From Eremothecium cymbalariae DBVPG#7215 (taxonomy: Eukaryota; Ascomycota; Saccharomycetes; Saccharomycetales; Saccharomycetaceae), in contig NC_016456.1 in assembly GCF_000235365.1 (NCBI RefSeq), forward strand, positions 1-64,000: a stretch of 64,000 bases of DNA. Direction: 5' to 3'. This document shows positions 50,209 through 58,954 of this stretch, in pieces. A program made the translations under genes and the position numbers. Under the pieces are notes generated by a model, which worked only from the letters and a program-made list of their open reading frames with translations, ran no database searches and was not told the origin of the DNA. Each line of letters starts with the position of its first letter. The stretch's first letter is position 1.

Positions 50209-51543
50209 TTAAATGTTATCCTCTCCAATAATTTGCATCCATGTTTTGCCTTCCATCTTCAATTGTTCAGTAACTTCATCCTTGATTCTAGCAACTACAC
50301 CAGGACCTCTGTAGGCATATGAAGTGTATAACTGGACAAATGTAGCCCCAGCTTTTGCAAATTCGATAGCATCTTGGCCCGAGGAAATACCTCCGCAACC
50401 AACCAAAATCAATCCAGAGTCTTTTGTGTATTTAGAAATTGTTCTTAATGCCTGTAACGAAAATGGCTTCAATGGCTTTCCAGAAAGACCACCAGCTTGG
50501 TTATTTATTGTCTCCTCTTTTGTATACAGGGTGTCTGGTCGCTGGATTGTAGTGTTTGAAACAATGATACCATCAACCTTGGATTTCTTTGCAGCTTCCG
50601 CAACAGATTGTAACTCAGGTTCGGTCAAATCGGGGGCAATCTTGACCAGCACAGGGGGTTTGTGAGTTTTGGCCCCCAATGCATTGCCCTGGTCGATCAA
50701 AGAATCTCTTTTAGCAACAACCTGTGACAGGAGTTCAACTAACTTGCCCTCATGTTGCAGGTCTCTTAAACCTGGCGTGTTTGGAGAGGATACGTTGATA
50801 ACTAAAACATCTGCTAGTGCTTGAAACTTTTCCACGCCTTTTACAAAGTCCTTAACCTCATCTCCATCCTTGTTCTTGCCCAAATTAATACCTAACAACT
50901 TATTTTTGTATAGTGCCAAAGTGTCGACTTCCTGGTCTCTGAAGTATGACTTTATGAACCTATTAACACGTTCAGTAATATTGCCAAAGACCACATTGTG
51001 ACCAGAAGAGTTGAACCCATATCTGTTGATGACAGCTTCGTCCTGAGGTAGTCTAAAAAACCTTGGTTTCGGGTTCCCTGGCTGAGATAGTGGGGTAACA
51101 GTACCAACTTCAACATAACCAAACCCACTGTGTGAAATTCCGTCAATGGCCTCAGCATCCTTATCCAAACCAGCAGCACAGCCAATCGGATTAGTCATTC
51201 TCGTTCCAAATACATCTACAGCTAATACCTTATCATCCTTATCGAACAATAGCCTTGGAGCCAGTCCCCACTTCAAGAACCAAATGCCCATTCTGTGTCC
51301 ATTTTCACCATCTGGTGTGACAAGCCTGAGAAGAGGACATAGCACATATTCATGGATAGCCGACCTCGAATTCATAAAATAAAACCCAATGATAGTGCCA
51401 CATGCTATGCTGCTGCCATAAAGCAAAAACTTCGATGCTCCACTAGTAACTGATGCCTGCAATGGGACTTCCATATTAGACACAAAATATTTTGGTATTC
51501 TAAAGGGAAATACCATACGCTTACTAAAACGCCGGGAAAACAT
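50209..51543 (-). CDS. URA9: Mitochondrial class 2 dihydroorotate dehydrogenase
   Basis: Inner-membrane, quinone-dependent enzyme that oxidises dihydroorotate to orotate in pyrimidine synthesis, feeding the respiratory chain. The ATG at 51543 starts [20 protein letters not shown], a good presequence. The 38 codons upstream lack an ATG and are excluded, giving 444 residues. A transmembrane segment ([19 protein letters not shown], about 37-56) precedes the barrel. Visible motifs are [26 protein letters not shown] and [11 protein letters not shown], whose serine is the class 2 catalytic base. S. cerevisiae instead uses the cytosolic fumarate-dependent URA1; no URA1 is seen here. The class ties growth without oxygen to pyrimidine supply. 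Confidence 0.94.
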   Translation of the reverse strand: MFSRRFSKRMVFPFRIPKYFVSNMEVPLQASVTSGASKFLLYGSSIACGTIIGFYFMNSRSAIHEYVLCPLLRLVTPDGENGHRMGIWFLKWGLAPRLLFDKDDKVLAVDVFGTRMTNPIGCAAGLDKDAEAIDGISHSGFGYVEVGTVTPLSQPGNPKPRFFRLPQDEAVINRYGFNSSGHNVVFGNITERVNRFIKSYFRDQEVDTLALYKNKLLGINLGKNKDGDEVKDFVKGVEKFQALADVLVINVSSPNTPGLRDLQHEGKLVELLSQVVAKRDSLIDQGNALGAKTHKPPVLVKIAPDLTEPELQSVAEAAKKSKVDGIIVSNTTIQRPDTLYTKEETINNQAGGLSGKPLKPFSLQALRTISKYTKDSGLILVGCGGISSGQDAIEFAKAGATFVQLYTSYAYRGPGVVARIKDEVTEQLKMEGKTWMQIIGEDNI

Positions 51544-52178
51544 GGCGAACACTAAATTACCACCTCCTAATATCCTATGTGCTATTGATCTTTCTAAAAC
51601 TATGTAGATTGGTCGATCGCAAGGTTTTTTTTCACAGGTTTTACAGGCTTCGCTCACAGATCAAATTTCACCAACAAATAAAGCAGTAAAGAATTAAGAT
51701 TTCATAGAGTATGTTATCCATGGACATACGGTGTTTTGCTTGAGTTGATCAACTCTATGGATTCAATTGCAATATTTAAAATCATATAGAATGTTTCGAA
51801 GATCTATGTCTGAACTGATCAACGCAGTCCATAATTGGGATGGATCTCCACGCATAATTCTGGAGTATGACATGTCTTCACAGGACTCATCTTACAGCTT
51901 GAATAAAAGGTTAATAAATATCCACAGATATTGATCTACTTGATCATGATAGGCCCTAAACCTAAATGATTAAAGATTATAATTTGTCTGGATCGTCTGT
52001 CTTGACGCATTTAAGCTCATTTCAAATCGAAATTTGATTTTTAGTCACGTGACAGAACAGACAGTCGTTTCTTTTTCATGACGAGTGAAAAACTTCAAAA
52101 GTCCTCTCGAGCCTCTATATAGTCGACATTGAATATCCATCTCATCGCAGCTAATATTAATAAGATAAAGACAGTATC
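51544..52178. promoter_or_regulatory. Divergent URA9/UTP7 promoter region
   Basis: 635 bp. CTCATCGC at 52141-52148 (PAC, reverse orientation) lies 31 nt before UTP7. TGAAAAACTT (52086-52095) is RRPE-like and CACGTG sits at 52046-52051. A GTATGT...ACATAC dyad at 51709-51731 flanks TCCATGGA. No gene recognised. Confidence 0.6.
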
Positions 52179-53834
52179 ATGGCATTGAAGAAGGTTTCGA
52201 AGTTTCCTTCAGATACTAAAAGTATTAGCGAAAATGTGGCTAAGTTTCATAGGAACTCATCCGGTTCCAATTATAAGAAGACTAAAGATAAGAAGCTTAG
52301 AGCGGGCCTAAAACGAATTGATGATCAGTATAAGGATGCTGTTGCTACTGCGGCAGCAACAGACTATCTGTTGCCTGAATCTCAAGGTTATTTGGAAGCG
52401 GAAGATGAGATGGAAAAGACATTTAAAGTTAGTCAAGCCGAGATAAAGCAGAGTGTGGATGTCACTACGGCTAACAAGGCATTGGATCTTAAGCTAAACG
52501 ATTTTGGGCCTTATCAGATTAGCTATTCAAAAAATGGTACTCATTTGCTAATAGCTGGTCGCAAGGGGCATATTGTCTCTTTTGATTGGAGAAAAGGTGA
52601 ACTACGTGCTGAATTACATCTCCAAGAGACCGCTACGGCAGCGACTTACCTACAAAATGAGCAATACTTCGCGGTTGCGCAGAAGAAATATACATTCATA
52701 TACGATCACGAAGGCACTGAACTTCATCGTTTAAAGCAGCATATTGAGGTAAAGCACATGGAATATTTGCCCTTTCATTATCTACTTGCTACAGCGGGCC
52801 AGACTGGGTTTCTAAAATATCAGGATGTCTCGACTGGTCAATTAGTTGCTGAAATAAGAACTAAACTGGGGCCTACAATCTCTATGGCACAAAATCCGTG
52901 GAATGCAGTAGTTCATCTAGGTCACAGTAATGGTACTGTCACTCTATGGGCTCCTAATATGTCGACTCCGCTAGTTAGGTTGCTGTCTGCCAGGGGACCA
53001 GTAACCAGTATGGCTATTGATAGAACGGGATATTATATGGCTACTACAGGTGCTGATAAATCTTTGAAAATTTGGGATATCAGAAATTTCAAAGAGTTGC
53101 ATTCCGTTGAAAATCTGCCAACTCCAGGTATGAATGTTAGGATATCAGATACTGGATTGCTAGCTGTGAGTAGAGGCCCTCATGTGACATTATGGAAAGA
53201 TTCCCTGAAGCATGGTTCTTCAAATAGACCATACTTTACATCTAGTGGTCTAAAGAACAGAAACACACCCTATATGTCTCATATATTCGAAGGGAACAAG
53301 GTCAATAGTATTGAATTTGTTCCATTTGAAGACTTACTCGGAGTTGGGCATCAAAAAGGAGTTACAAATCTAATTATTCCAGGTGCTGGTGAGGCCAATT
53401 ACGACGCTTTGGAAATCAACCCATACGAGACTGTAAAACAAAGAAAAGAACAAGAGGTTAGATCCTTGATGAACAAATTACCTGCAGATTCCATTGCGTT
53501 GGATCCAAATGTCATCGGTACTGTGGACAATCGTGCTTCCCACCTGAGACTTACAGCCAAGGATTTGACTGAGGTTACTGTTCAGGAAACAAATAAATCT
53601 AAGACAAACAGCGATATTCCACAAGTTAATCCTGATATCAAAAGTAAGAACTCTGGGTTACGTACCTTCCTTCGTAAGAAAACTCAAAATGTTATTGATG
53701 AAAGGAAATTGAGAGTTCAGAAGCAACTACAGCGGGAAAAAGAAGGTCGTCAGAGAAGGTTGAATATCACCAGAGGAGAAATCGCCGAAGATGACAAAGA
53801 CTTTGTTGACGAAGCATTAGGGAGGTTTAGTTGA
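52179..53834 (+). CDS. UTP7: U3 snoRNP / SSU processome WD40 protein Utp7
   Basis: Component of the 90S pre-ribosome needed for 18S rRNA maturation (human WDR46). The 551 residues match S. cerevisiae Utp7 (554). A basic N-terminal region (about 1-55) is followed by TDYLLPESQGYLEAEDEMEK, then a WD40 beta-propeller (about 105-390) with repeats ending in FDW, WDI and similar, for example ADKSLKIWDIRNF. The C-terminal BING4 extension includes MSHIFEGNKVNSIEFVPFED and PGAGEANYDALEINPYE, the family signature. The tail is highly charged. PAC upstream. Ortholog of YER082C. Confidence 0.95.
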   Translation: MALKKVSKFPSDTKSISENVAKFHRNSSGSNYKKTKDKKLRAGLKRIDDQYKDAVATAAATDYLLPESQGYLEAEDEMEKTFKVSQAEIKQSVDVTTANKALDLKLNDFGPYQISYSKNGTHLLIAGRKGHIVSFDWRKGELRAELHLQETATAATYLQNEQYFAVAQKKYTFIYDHEGTELHRLKQHIEVKHMEYLPFHYLLATAGQTGFLKYQDVSTGQLVAEIRTKLGPTISMAQNPWNAVVHLGHSNGTVTLWAPNMSTPLVRLLSARGPVTSMAIDRTGYYMATTGADKSLKIWDIRNFKELHSVENLPTPGMNVRISDTGLLAVSRGPHVTLWKDSLKHGSSNRPYFTSSGLKNRNTPYMSHIFEGNKVNSIEFVPFEDLLGVGHQKGVTNLIIPGAGEANYDALEINPYETVKQRKEQEVRSLMNKLPADSIALDPNVIGTVDNRASHLRLTAKDLTEVTVQETNKSKTNSDIPQVNPDIKSKNSGLRTFLRKKTQNVIDERKLRVQKQLQREKEGRQRRLNITRGEIAEDDKDFVDEALGRFS

Positions 53835-53952
53835 CCCTTTTAAGCTAATCTCGTAATAATTTTTGGTAGAGATCTAAATTCATGAAAATCTGTTTCAAAA
53901 ACTTCCTTTTTCACTAATGTACATACAATGCATTTTATATTACTACTAATGC

Positions 53953-56739
53953 CTAAAACTCTAACTCTTCATTTATCTTAAAAGGTGTAGGTAGCGGTGC
54001 TTCTACGTCTTTTTCTTGTCTTACGGTCTTGATGATTTCTGCAGGTTCATCTGGTGTTTTGTCTGACAACACTATAACACCATTGCTACCTTTAAACTTC
54101 CGAACAGGTGTAAACCGTTCCTCCTTGGCAAATACAATGTACTTGAGCTGTTGTGGCAGTACACGTGACATATTATCAACCTTATATGAGCTGGATGTAT
54201 ACTTAATCTTCACTTCTTCTTCAATAACTTCAACTTCCTTCTTTTCCTTAACATCTTTTTCAGATTTCGGATCTTCCTTTAATTTTTCAGGCTCTAGTAC
54301 TTTATCCTTCTTGGACTTCTTAGCTCTTGCTTTAGCCTTAGCGGTAGTTGATAACACAGCTGTTGCGACCTTTTCAACCCCTTTGTCAACATCTTCTTCG
54401 AATCTTGTTGGATAGTCAAAAATGCCTTCCTTAGTGTGGCAGTTAAATGAAAATTTTGGAATGGCCAAATCTTGGCTACGAACACCGATAATTGACGTTG
54501 GTGTAAAAGCTAATGACAAAAAGTGGGACAAAGGAAACCAGTACCAGAACTGGGTAAACATAGCTAATCCAATAACAGACTTGGTGTTTAAAGTACCCAT
54601 TTCGGAGTTCTCCAATTGGATTGTGACGTTACGGCCACCTGCATTCATGATTCCTTGAGCAACACATGCACCAAACTTCGCTAAACCCTCTTGATGCTTG
54701 TTAGATATAACAGATCTAAATTGTTCATTAACTTCTTTCACTTTCGGATTAGTTTTTTCGGTTTGTTGAATCAAGATCATTGACAAAGAAATCATAGCAG
54801 CTTGACGAACAAAGTCCACAGGATCATTAGTTAATGGCTCCAAAACGTCATAAGCACTTTGTAATCCTCTACCAGCACAAGCAACACCTAATGCAAATGC
54901 AGTCCCACAACGAACATGAGGGTTGTGAGACTCAGACAACAACTCAACGATTCTTGGAACAGTAGTGTAATCACGAATTAAAATAAAACCTAAGCCAGTA
55001 ACAGCAGCTCTTCTGACATCACAATTTGAGTCAGAAACTGCCACGTGCAATAATTTCTTTACAGCTTTGTTATTACTAGTCCCAGCATAGGCCAAAGCAA
55101 TCATGTACACAGCACCATAACGTAAAAAGTCGTTTTCGTGATGCAACATCTTCTTAATCAATTCGTCTGCTAATTCTTCACGGCCATAATTGACCAACGC
55201 TAGAGCAACAGCTAGACCCCTCGTTATTTCACCATGGGAAGTTTCCTGTGCGTACGTAAATAAGTTGTCGAGGACAGCTTTATCACCAGAACCCAACATT
55301 GTTAAACCAATACCCAAAGCTGCTGCTGCGCCTGAGTTTGCAGAGTCCGCGTATAGCACCTCTTTCAAAGCTTCATAGATTTCTGTATTATTCGAACCCA
55401 TACCAGCTAAACCAATACCCAAAGAAGCACCATGCAACAATACATCAACATCCTCATCACTAGCGTTAGAGCTATTCTCTAAAATTTGCTGCTTTAAGTA
55501 GCCGATGATCTCTTTTCCATAGCCAGCAAATATTAATCCTAAACCATACAATGAACCGCCTTTGATGTACCGAGAAGATGAGCGGCTACCCGGTAAATAA
55601 GGCTCTAAAATCTTCTTACCTTCTGATAAATTGCCCTGGTGGATAATCCCCAAAGAAGCAGTAGCAGTGAACTTGGCCCAATTTTGCGCTTTTCCTAACC
55701 ACTGAAGGTTTAATCTAATAAATGTATCATCAGTGGTACCCGCATGCATGAAGGCATTAGATACACTGACAGCTGTGTGGAATAATGAGAATTTGCCATC
55801 CAATGCTAGTTTGGATTTATTCAACAAACCCAAGCGAACGTTCTTATTCTGAAACAAGAACGTATTATAAAAATCACAGGTTGGGATTCCCGAGAGGATT
55901 TCGACAAGCTTGCTATCATAAGATTCAGAACTCAAAGATGTAACCAAATCATTTAGTAAGCCTTGTGAAGCTGAGGTAACTAGATCAAATGCAATCTGGT
56001 ATGCGATTTCAAAGTTCTCCTCTGCAACTAATTTTTTGAACAACCTCCTAGCCAAGTCAGATTCATTTAAATTGACAATAATCTTAGATATAGCAAAATA
56101 GTCTGGCGACTTCAATTTAATTAAAATTTCAAAAAGTTCATGTAAGATGTTCAATCTAAAATAGGTATTGTTCACAGTGGTTGTTGCAGCAACTAAAACA
56201 TAAGTAATCAATTTTAAAGCGCTTGTCTCTGATGTTTGCTGATTTAAAATCCTTGAAACGACATCAAGACGGTAACTCTCCAATGCTATTCCTAGAGCCA
56301 ACTTGTATTCACCAGCTGAAACACACTTGCTAAGCATTCTCTCAAAAATACCAACAAGCTGCTTATCTAGTTCTTCCCCATTGGAACCATATTTTTCACT
56401 AGACAATTTGATATACAACTCAATGCTTTGAGAAACAATAGTTTCCACGTACCTAGACTTTTCATTAATATCAAAGTATTCCTCTGCTGCGAGAGCGTAT
56501 TTCACAGCAGACTCATACTCCCCCAAATTATAGTATATTTTAGATGCCACTAAGGCAGCTAATTTACGATCCTGAAATTTGCTATCTTCATATAGCGCCT
56601 CGATATCAGTAATATCGTTAGATACCTCGCTCCATAACTGATCCACAACGTCATTAATGGATTTTAAGGCATAAGATTTTACAGTATTATCACTCTCTCT
56701 TAGCAATGCTAACAGAGGAGCAGCAGTAATAACAGACAT
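53953..56739 (-). CDS. RPN2: 26S proteasome regulatory subunit Rpn2
   Basis: Largest scaffold subunit of the 19S base; it docks Rpn13 and Rpn10 and contacts Rpt proteins. It has 928 residues (S. cerevisiae 945). The N-terminal helical region (1-370) begins MSVITAAPLLALLRESDNTV. The toroid of proteasome/cyclosome repeats (about 375-740) is visible as repeated GSLYGLGLIFAG, GASLGIGLAGMG, GAAAALGIGLTMLG, RGLAVALALVNYG and GTAFALGVACAG segments. A Lys/Glu-rich insert (about 800-850) and the acidic C terminus follow. A PACE site lies 83 nt upstream. Ortholog of YIL075C. Confidence 0.96.
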   Translation of the reverse strand: MSVITAAPLLALLRESDNTVKSYALKSINDVVDQLWSEVSNDITDIEALYEDSKFQDRKLAALVASKIYYNLGEYESAVKYALAAEEYFDINEKSRYVETIVSQSIELYIKLSSEKYGSNGEELDKQLVGIFERMLSKCVSAGEYKLALGIALESYRLDVVSRILNQQTSETSALKLITYVLVAATTTVNNTYFRLNILHELFEILIKLKSPDYFAISKIIVNLNESDLARRLFKKLVAEENFEIAYQIAFDLVTSASQGLLNDLVTSLSSESYDSKLVEILSGIPTCDFYNTFLFQNKNVRLGLLNKSKLALDGKFSLFHTAVSVSNAFMHAGTTDDTFIRLNLQWLGKAQNWAKFTATASLGIIHQGNLSEGKKILEPYLPGSRSSSRYIKGGSLYGLGLIFAGYGKEIIGYLKQQILENSSNASDEDVDVLLHGASLGIGLAGMGSNNTEIYEALKEVLYADSANSGAAAALGIGLTMLGSGDKAVLDNLFTYAQETSHGEITRGLAVALALVNYGREELADELIKKMLHHENDFLRYGAVYMIALAYAGTSNNKAVKKLLHVAVSDSNCDVRRAAVTGLGFILIRDYTTVPRIVELLSESHNPHVRCGTAFALGVACAGRGLQSAYDVLEPLTNDPVDFVRQAAMISLSMILIQQTEKTNPKVKEVNEQFRSVISNKHQEGLAKFGACVAQGIMNAGGRNVTIQLENSEMGTLNTKSVIGLAMFTQFWYWFPLSHFLSLAFTPTSIIGVRSQDLAIPKFSFNCHTKEGIFDYPTRFEEDVDKGVEKVATAVLSTTAKAKARAKKSKKDKVLEPEKLKEDPKSEKDVKEKKEVEVIEEEVKIKYTSSSYKVDNMSRVLPQQLKYIVFAKEERFTPVRKFKGSNGVIVLSDKTPDEPAEIIKTVRQEKDVEAPLPTPFKINEELEF

Positions 56740-56821
56740 GGTAACGTTAACACAGCTTAAAGGTTACTGGAGCACGTTTATTGTGTTGTCATGTATTGAA
56801 GTTTAACCAGTATCAGGGAAA

Positions 56822-56830
56822 TTTGCCACC
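56822..56830 (-). promoter_or_regulatory. PACE (Rpn4 site) of RPN2
   Basis: On the RPN2 strand GGTGGCAAA, a perfect proteasome-associated control element, ends 83 nt before the ATG. Rpn4 binding to this nonamer drives coordinated proteasome gene expression in yeasts. Confidence 0.85.
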
Positions 56831-57005
56831 GAAATAAAGGCTAAATAAAAGTTTAATAATATAACTTAGCCAATCGTACTATATGACTTAATTATAGCGC
56901 CAATTAGAAGTTGAGATATACTCAGCACGCCTACTGGAGCAAACACAAGGTTGATGTAGTTTTATTAGTTAAATAACTCGCTAAGTATCATCTAAATATG
57001 TGCGT

Positions 57006-58418
57006 TCAATAGAGTAATCTTATGGAGATCTTGTATTCTGTTGCGTTCAATTTGTCGTAGACATCTTTAATGTCGCTCTGGTCAACATTTGAAATGTCAG
57101 CCATTAAGTAAGCGATATCACCATTCGAATCAGAAAATTGTTTCTCGATATTGTGATCGGACAAGATATTGTTGACAGTCTTCAAGACACCAGGAACGTT
57201 GTGGTGGATATATAAGACACGGACAGTATTCTCTTGGTCAAGATCGAGGGGTCTCAAGGAGACCTCAGGGAAGTTCACGGATCCAACTGAATTACCCTCG
57301 TTGATGTATTTGGACAATGCAGTTGCGACTTCAACTCCAATTGCACTCTGCGCCTCCTCCGTGGAACCACCAATGTGCGGAGTAAGGATGATGTTGGGCA
57401 AAGATACAAGATCAGAGACCCAAGGGTTTAGCTCATCGCTGAAAGCACCGGAACCGTTCTTCGCAGGCTCGTTTGGATATACGTCCAGAGCCGCACCTGC
57501 AATCTTTCCAACCTTCATTGCTTGGATTAGAGAAGGTATATCGACGACAGTGCCTCGTGATGCATTGATGATGTAGGCACCGTCTTTCATGGCAGCCATC
57601 TGTGGGGCAGAAAACATATTGTTAGTTTCCTCAGTAGCTGGAACATGTAAACTAACAAAGTCCGATCTATTCAGCAATTCGTTCAAAGTAGGAACCTGTT
57701 TGGCACTACCAAGGGCCATGATAGTGACAATGTCGTAGTATAATACGTGCATACCGAAGGCTTCTGCAAGAACAGATAATTGTGAACCAATATGGCCACA
57801 GCCAACGATACCCAAAGTCTTGCCTCTGATCTCCCAACAGCCATGTGAGACTTTGTTCCACGTACCAGTGTGCATTTCGATCGATCTATCACCCAACTGT
57901 CTGGCCAAAGAGATAATTTCACCCATCACCAGTTCTGCAACTGATCTAGAGTTAGAGAAGGGGGAATTAAAAACAGCTACACCCAACTTAGCCGCAGATT
58001 CTAAATCGACTTGGTTAGTTCCAATACAGAAGCAACCAATACAGACCAAGTTCTTAGCATGTTCCAGAACTTTAGCTGTCAGCTTAGTTTTCGATCTAAT
58101 ACCAATGGCATGTACGTCAGCAATTTTAGCGATCAACTCCTCCTCTGAAAACGATGATTTATGAAACTCAATTTGGTAACCTTGATCGTTAAAAATGTCA
58201 ATGGCCGTCTGATTCACATTTTCCAACAACAAAATTTTGATGTCACCGCTGGAAAATGGCTTTAAAGCCTTCGATGGCTTCACAACATTCATGCGCTGCG
58301 GTACTGTGTTCATAAATGATGGCGTTGGTGATGTTGAAACAGCCCCTGGTGAGCCACTGAAGTTCAGAGCTCTCTGAAACGTGCTTTGCAAGTTGTTTAT
58401 TTCTTGAGGTGATGCCAT
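57006..58418 (-). CDS. SER33: 3-phosphoglycerate dehydrogenase (Ser3/Ser33)
   Basis: First enzyme of serine synthesis: oxidises 3-phosphoglycerate to phosphohydroxypyruvate with NAD; some family members also reduce 2-oxoglutarate. It has 470 residues (S. cerevisiae 469). The N-terminal extension of about 50 residues is as in fungi. The Rossmann motif is GIVGCGHIGSQLS, catalytic elements are NASRGTVVD, a DVYPNEP loop and the HIGGSTEEAQ histidine, and a C-terminal ACT domain (about 395-470) includes VLYIHHNVPGVLKTVNNILS for serine feedback. S. cerevisiae has two copies (YER081W, YIL074C); this single gene is the unduplicated ancestor of both, so the symbol is a choice. Confidence 0.95.
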   Translation of the reverse strand: MASPQEINNLQSTFQRALNFSGSPGAVSTSPTPSFMNTVPQRMNVVKPSKALKPFSSGDIKILLLENVNQTAIDIFNDQGYQIEFHKSSFSEEELIAKIADVHAIGIRSKTKLTAKVLEHAKNLVCIGCFCIGTNQVDLESAAKLGVAVFNSPFSNSRSVAELVMGEIISLARQLGDRSIEMHTGTWNKVSHGCWEIRGKTLGIVGCGHIGSQLSVLAEAFGMHVLYYDIVTIMALGSAKQVPTLNELLNRSDFVSLHVPATEETNNMFSAPQMAAMKDGAYIINASRGTVVDIPSLIQAMKVGKIAGAALDVYPNEPAKNGSGAFSDELNPWVSDLVSLPNIILTPHIGGSTEEAQSAIGVEVATALSKYINEGNSVGSVNFPEVSLRPLDLDQENTVRVLYIHHNVPGVLKTVNNILSDHNIEKQFSDSNGDIAYLMADISNVDQSDIKDVYDKLNATEYKISIRLLY

Positions 58419-58733
58419 TGTTAGCTACCAGCCAGCGTCTGTCGTGTACGATAATTTTAAGCCACAGAAGCTAATTTCTAGCTATCTATCTTTCTTCGAG
58501 ACTTATGGAATAAGCACGACTGTGGTATATATATATGTGTGTGTTTGTCGTTAATAACCCGCCACAGTAAATGATCACGATAAATGGTTAGTAGTTACAC
58601 GCAGGAAAATTGTTAATATAGAAGAAAGGAGTCTATTAACCCGTGAAAATTTTTCATTTTAGGAGCGAAGTTTGGTTGACAAATGCCTATGTTTCCAGAA
58701 AGCCACTAAACATCCCATCTAACTTAGTAGTTG
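58419..58733. promoter_or_regulatory. SER33 promoter region
   Basis: 315 bp between SER33 and the small ORF. AT-rich, with an (AT)/(GT) run at 58527-58546. No clear Gcn4 site (TGASTCA) was seen. Confidence 0.4.
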
Positions 58734-58928
58734 CTAATACTCGTGTTTATCAAGAATCGTAGATTTTAAACTTGCTACAACTCTAGGTCTTGATTTGTTT
58801 CCCCCAGCCATTCCGGTTATAGAATCATTTGGCAATCCAAGCATTAAAATGGTGGACTTTAACTTCCACGTCGTTGTCGTTGCAACCCGCAACGGTTTGC
58901 TGACTTGGACAAGGCGCGACAGAGTCAT
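58734..58928 (-). CDS. Small hypothetical protein, possible mitochondrial import signal
   Basis: Unrecognised 64-residue ORF starting at an ATG 27 nt after the SPO22 stop, same strand. The N-terminal half (MTLSRLVQVSKPLRVATTTT) is rich in Arg, Lys, Ser and Thr with no acidic residue, like a mitochondrial presequence. The C-terminal half (GLPNDSITGMAGGNKSRPRV, ending ILDKHEY) has the varied composition of a real protein. A perfect TATCACGTGATA lies between the SPO22 stop and this ATG. Its promoter would have to overlap the end of SPO22. It could be a genuine short gene or chance; comparison with sister species would settle it. Confidence 0.45.
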   Translation of the reverse strand: MTLSRLVQVSKPLRVATTTTWKLKSTILMLGLPNDSITGMAGGNKSRPRVVASLKSTILDKHEY

Positions 58929-58954
58929 ATTATATCACGTGATATGATATATGA

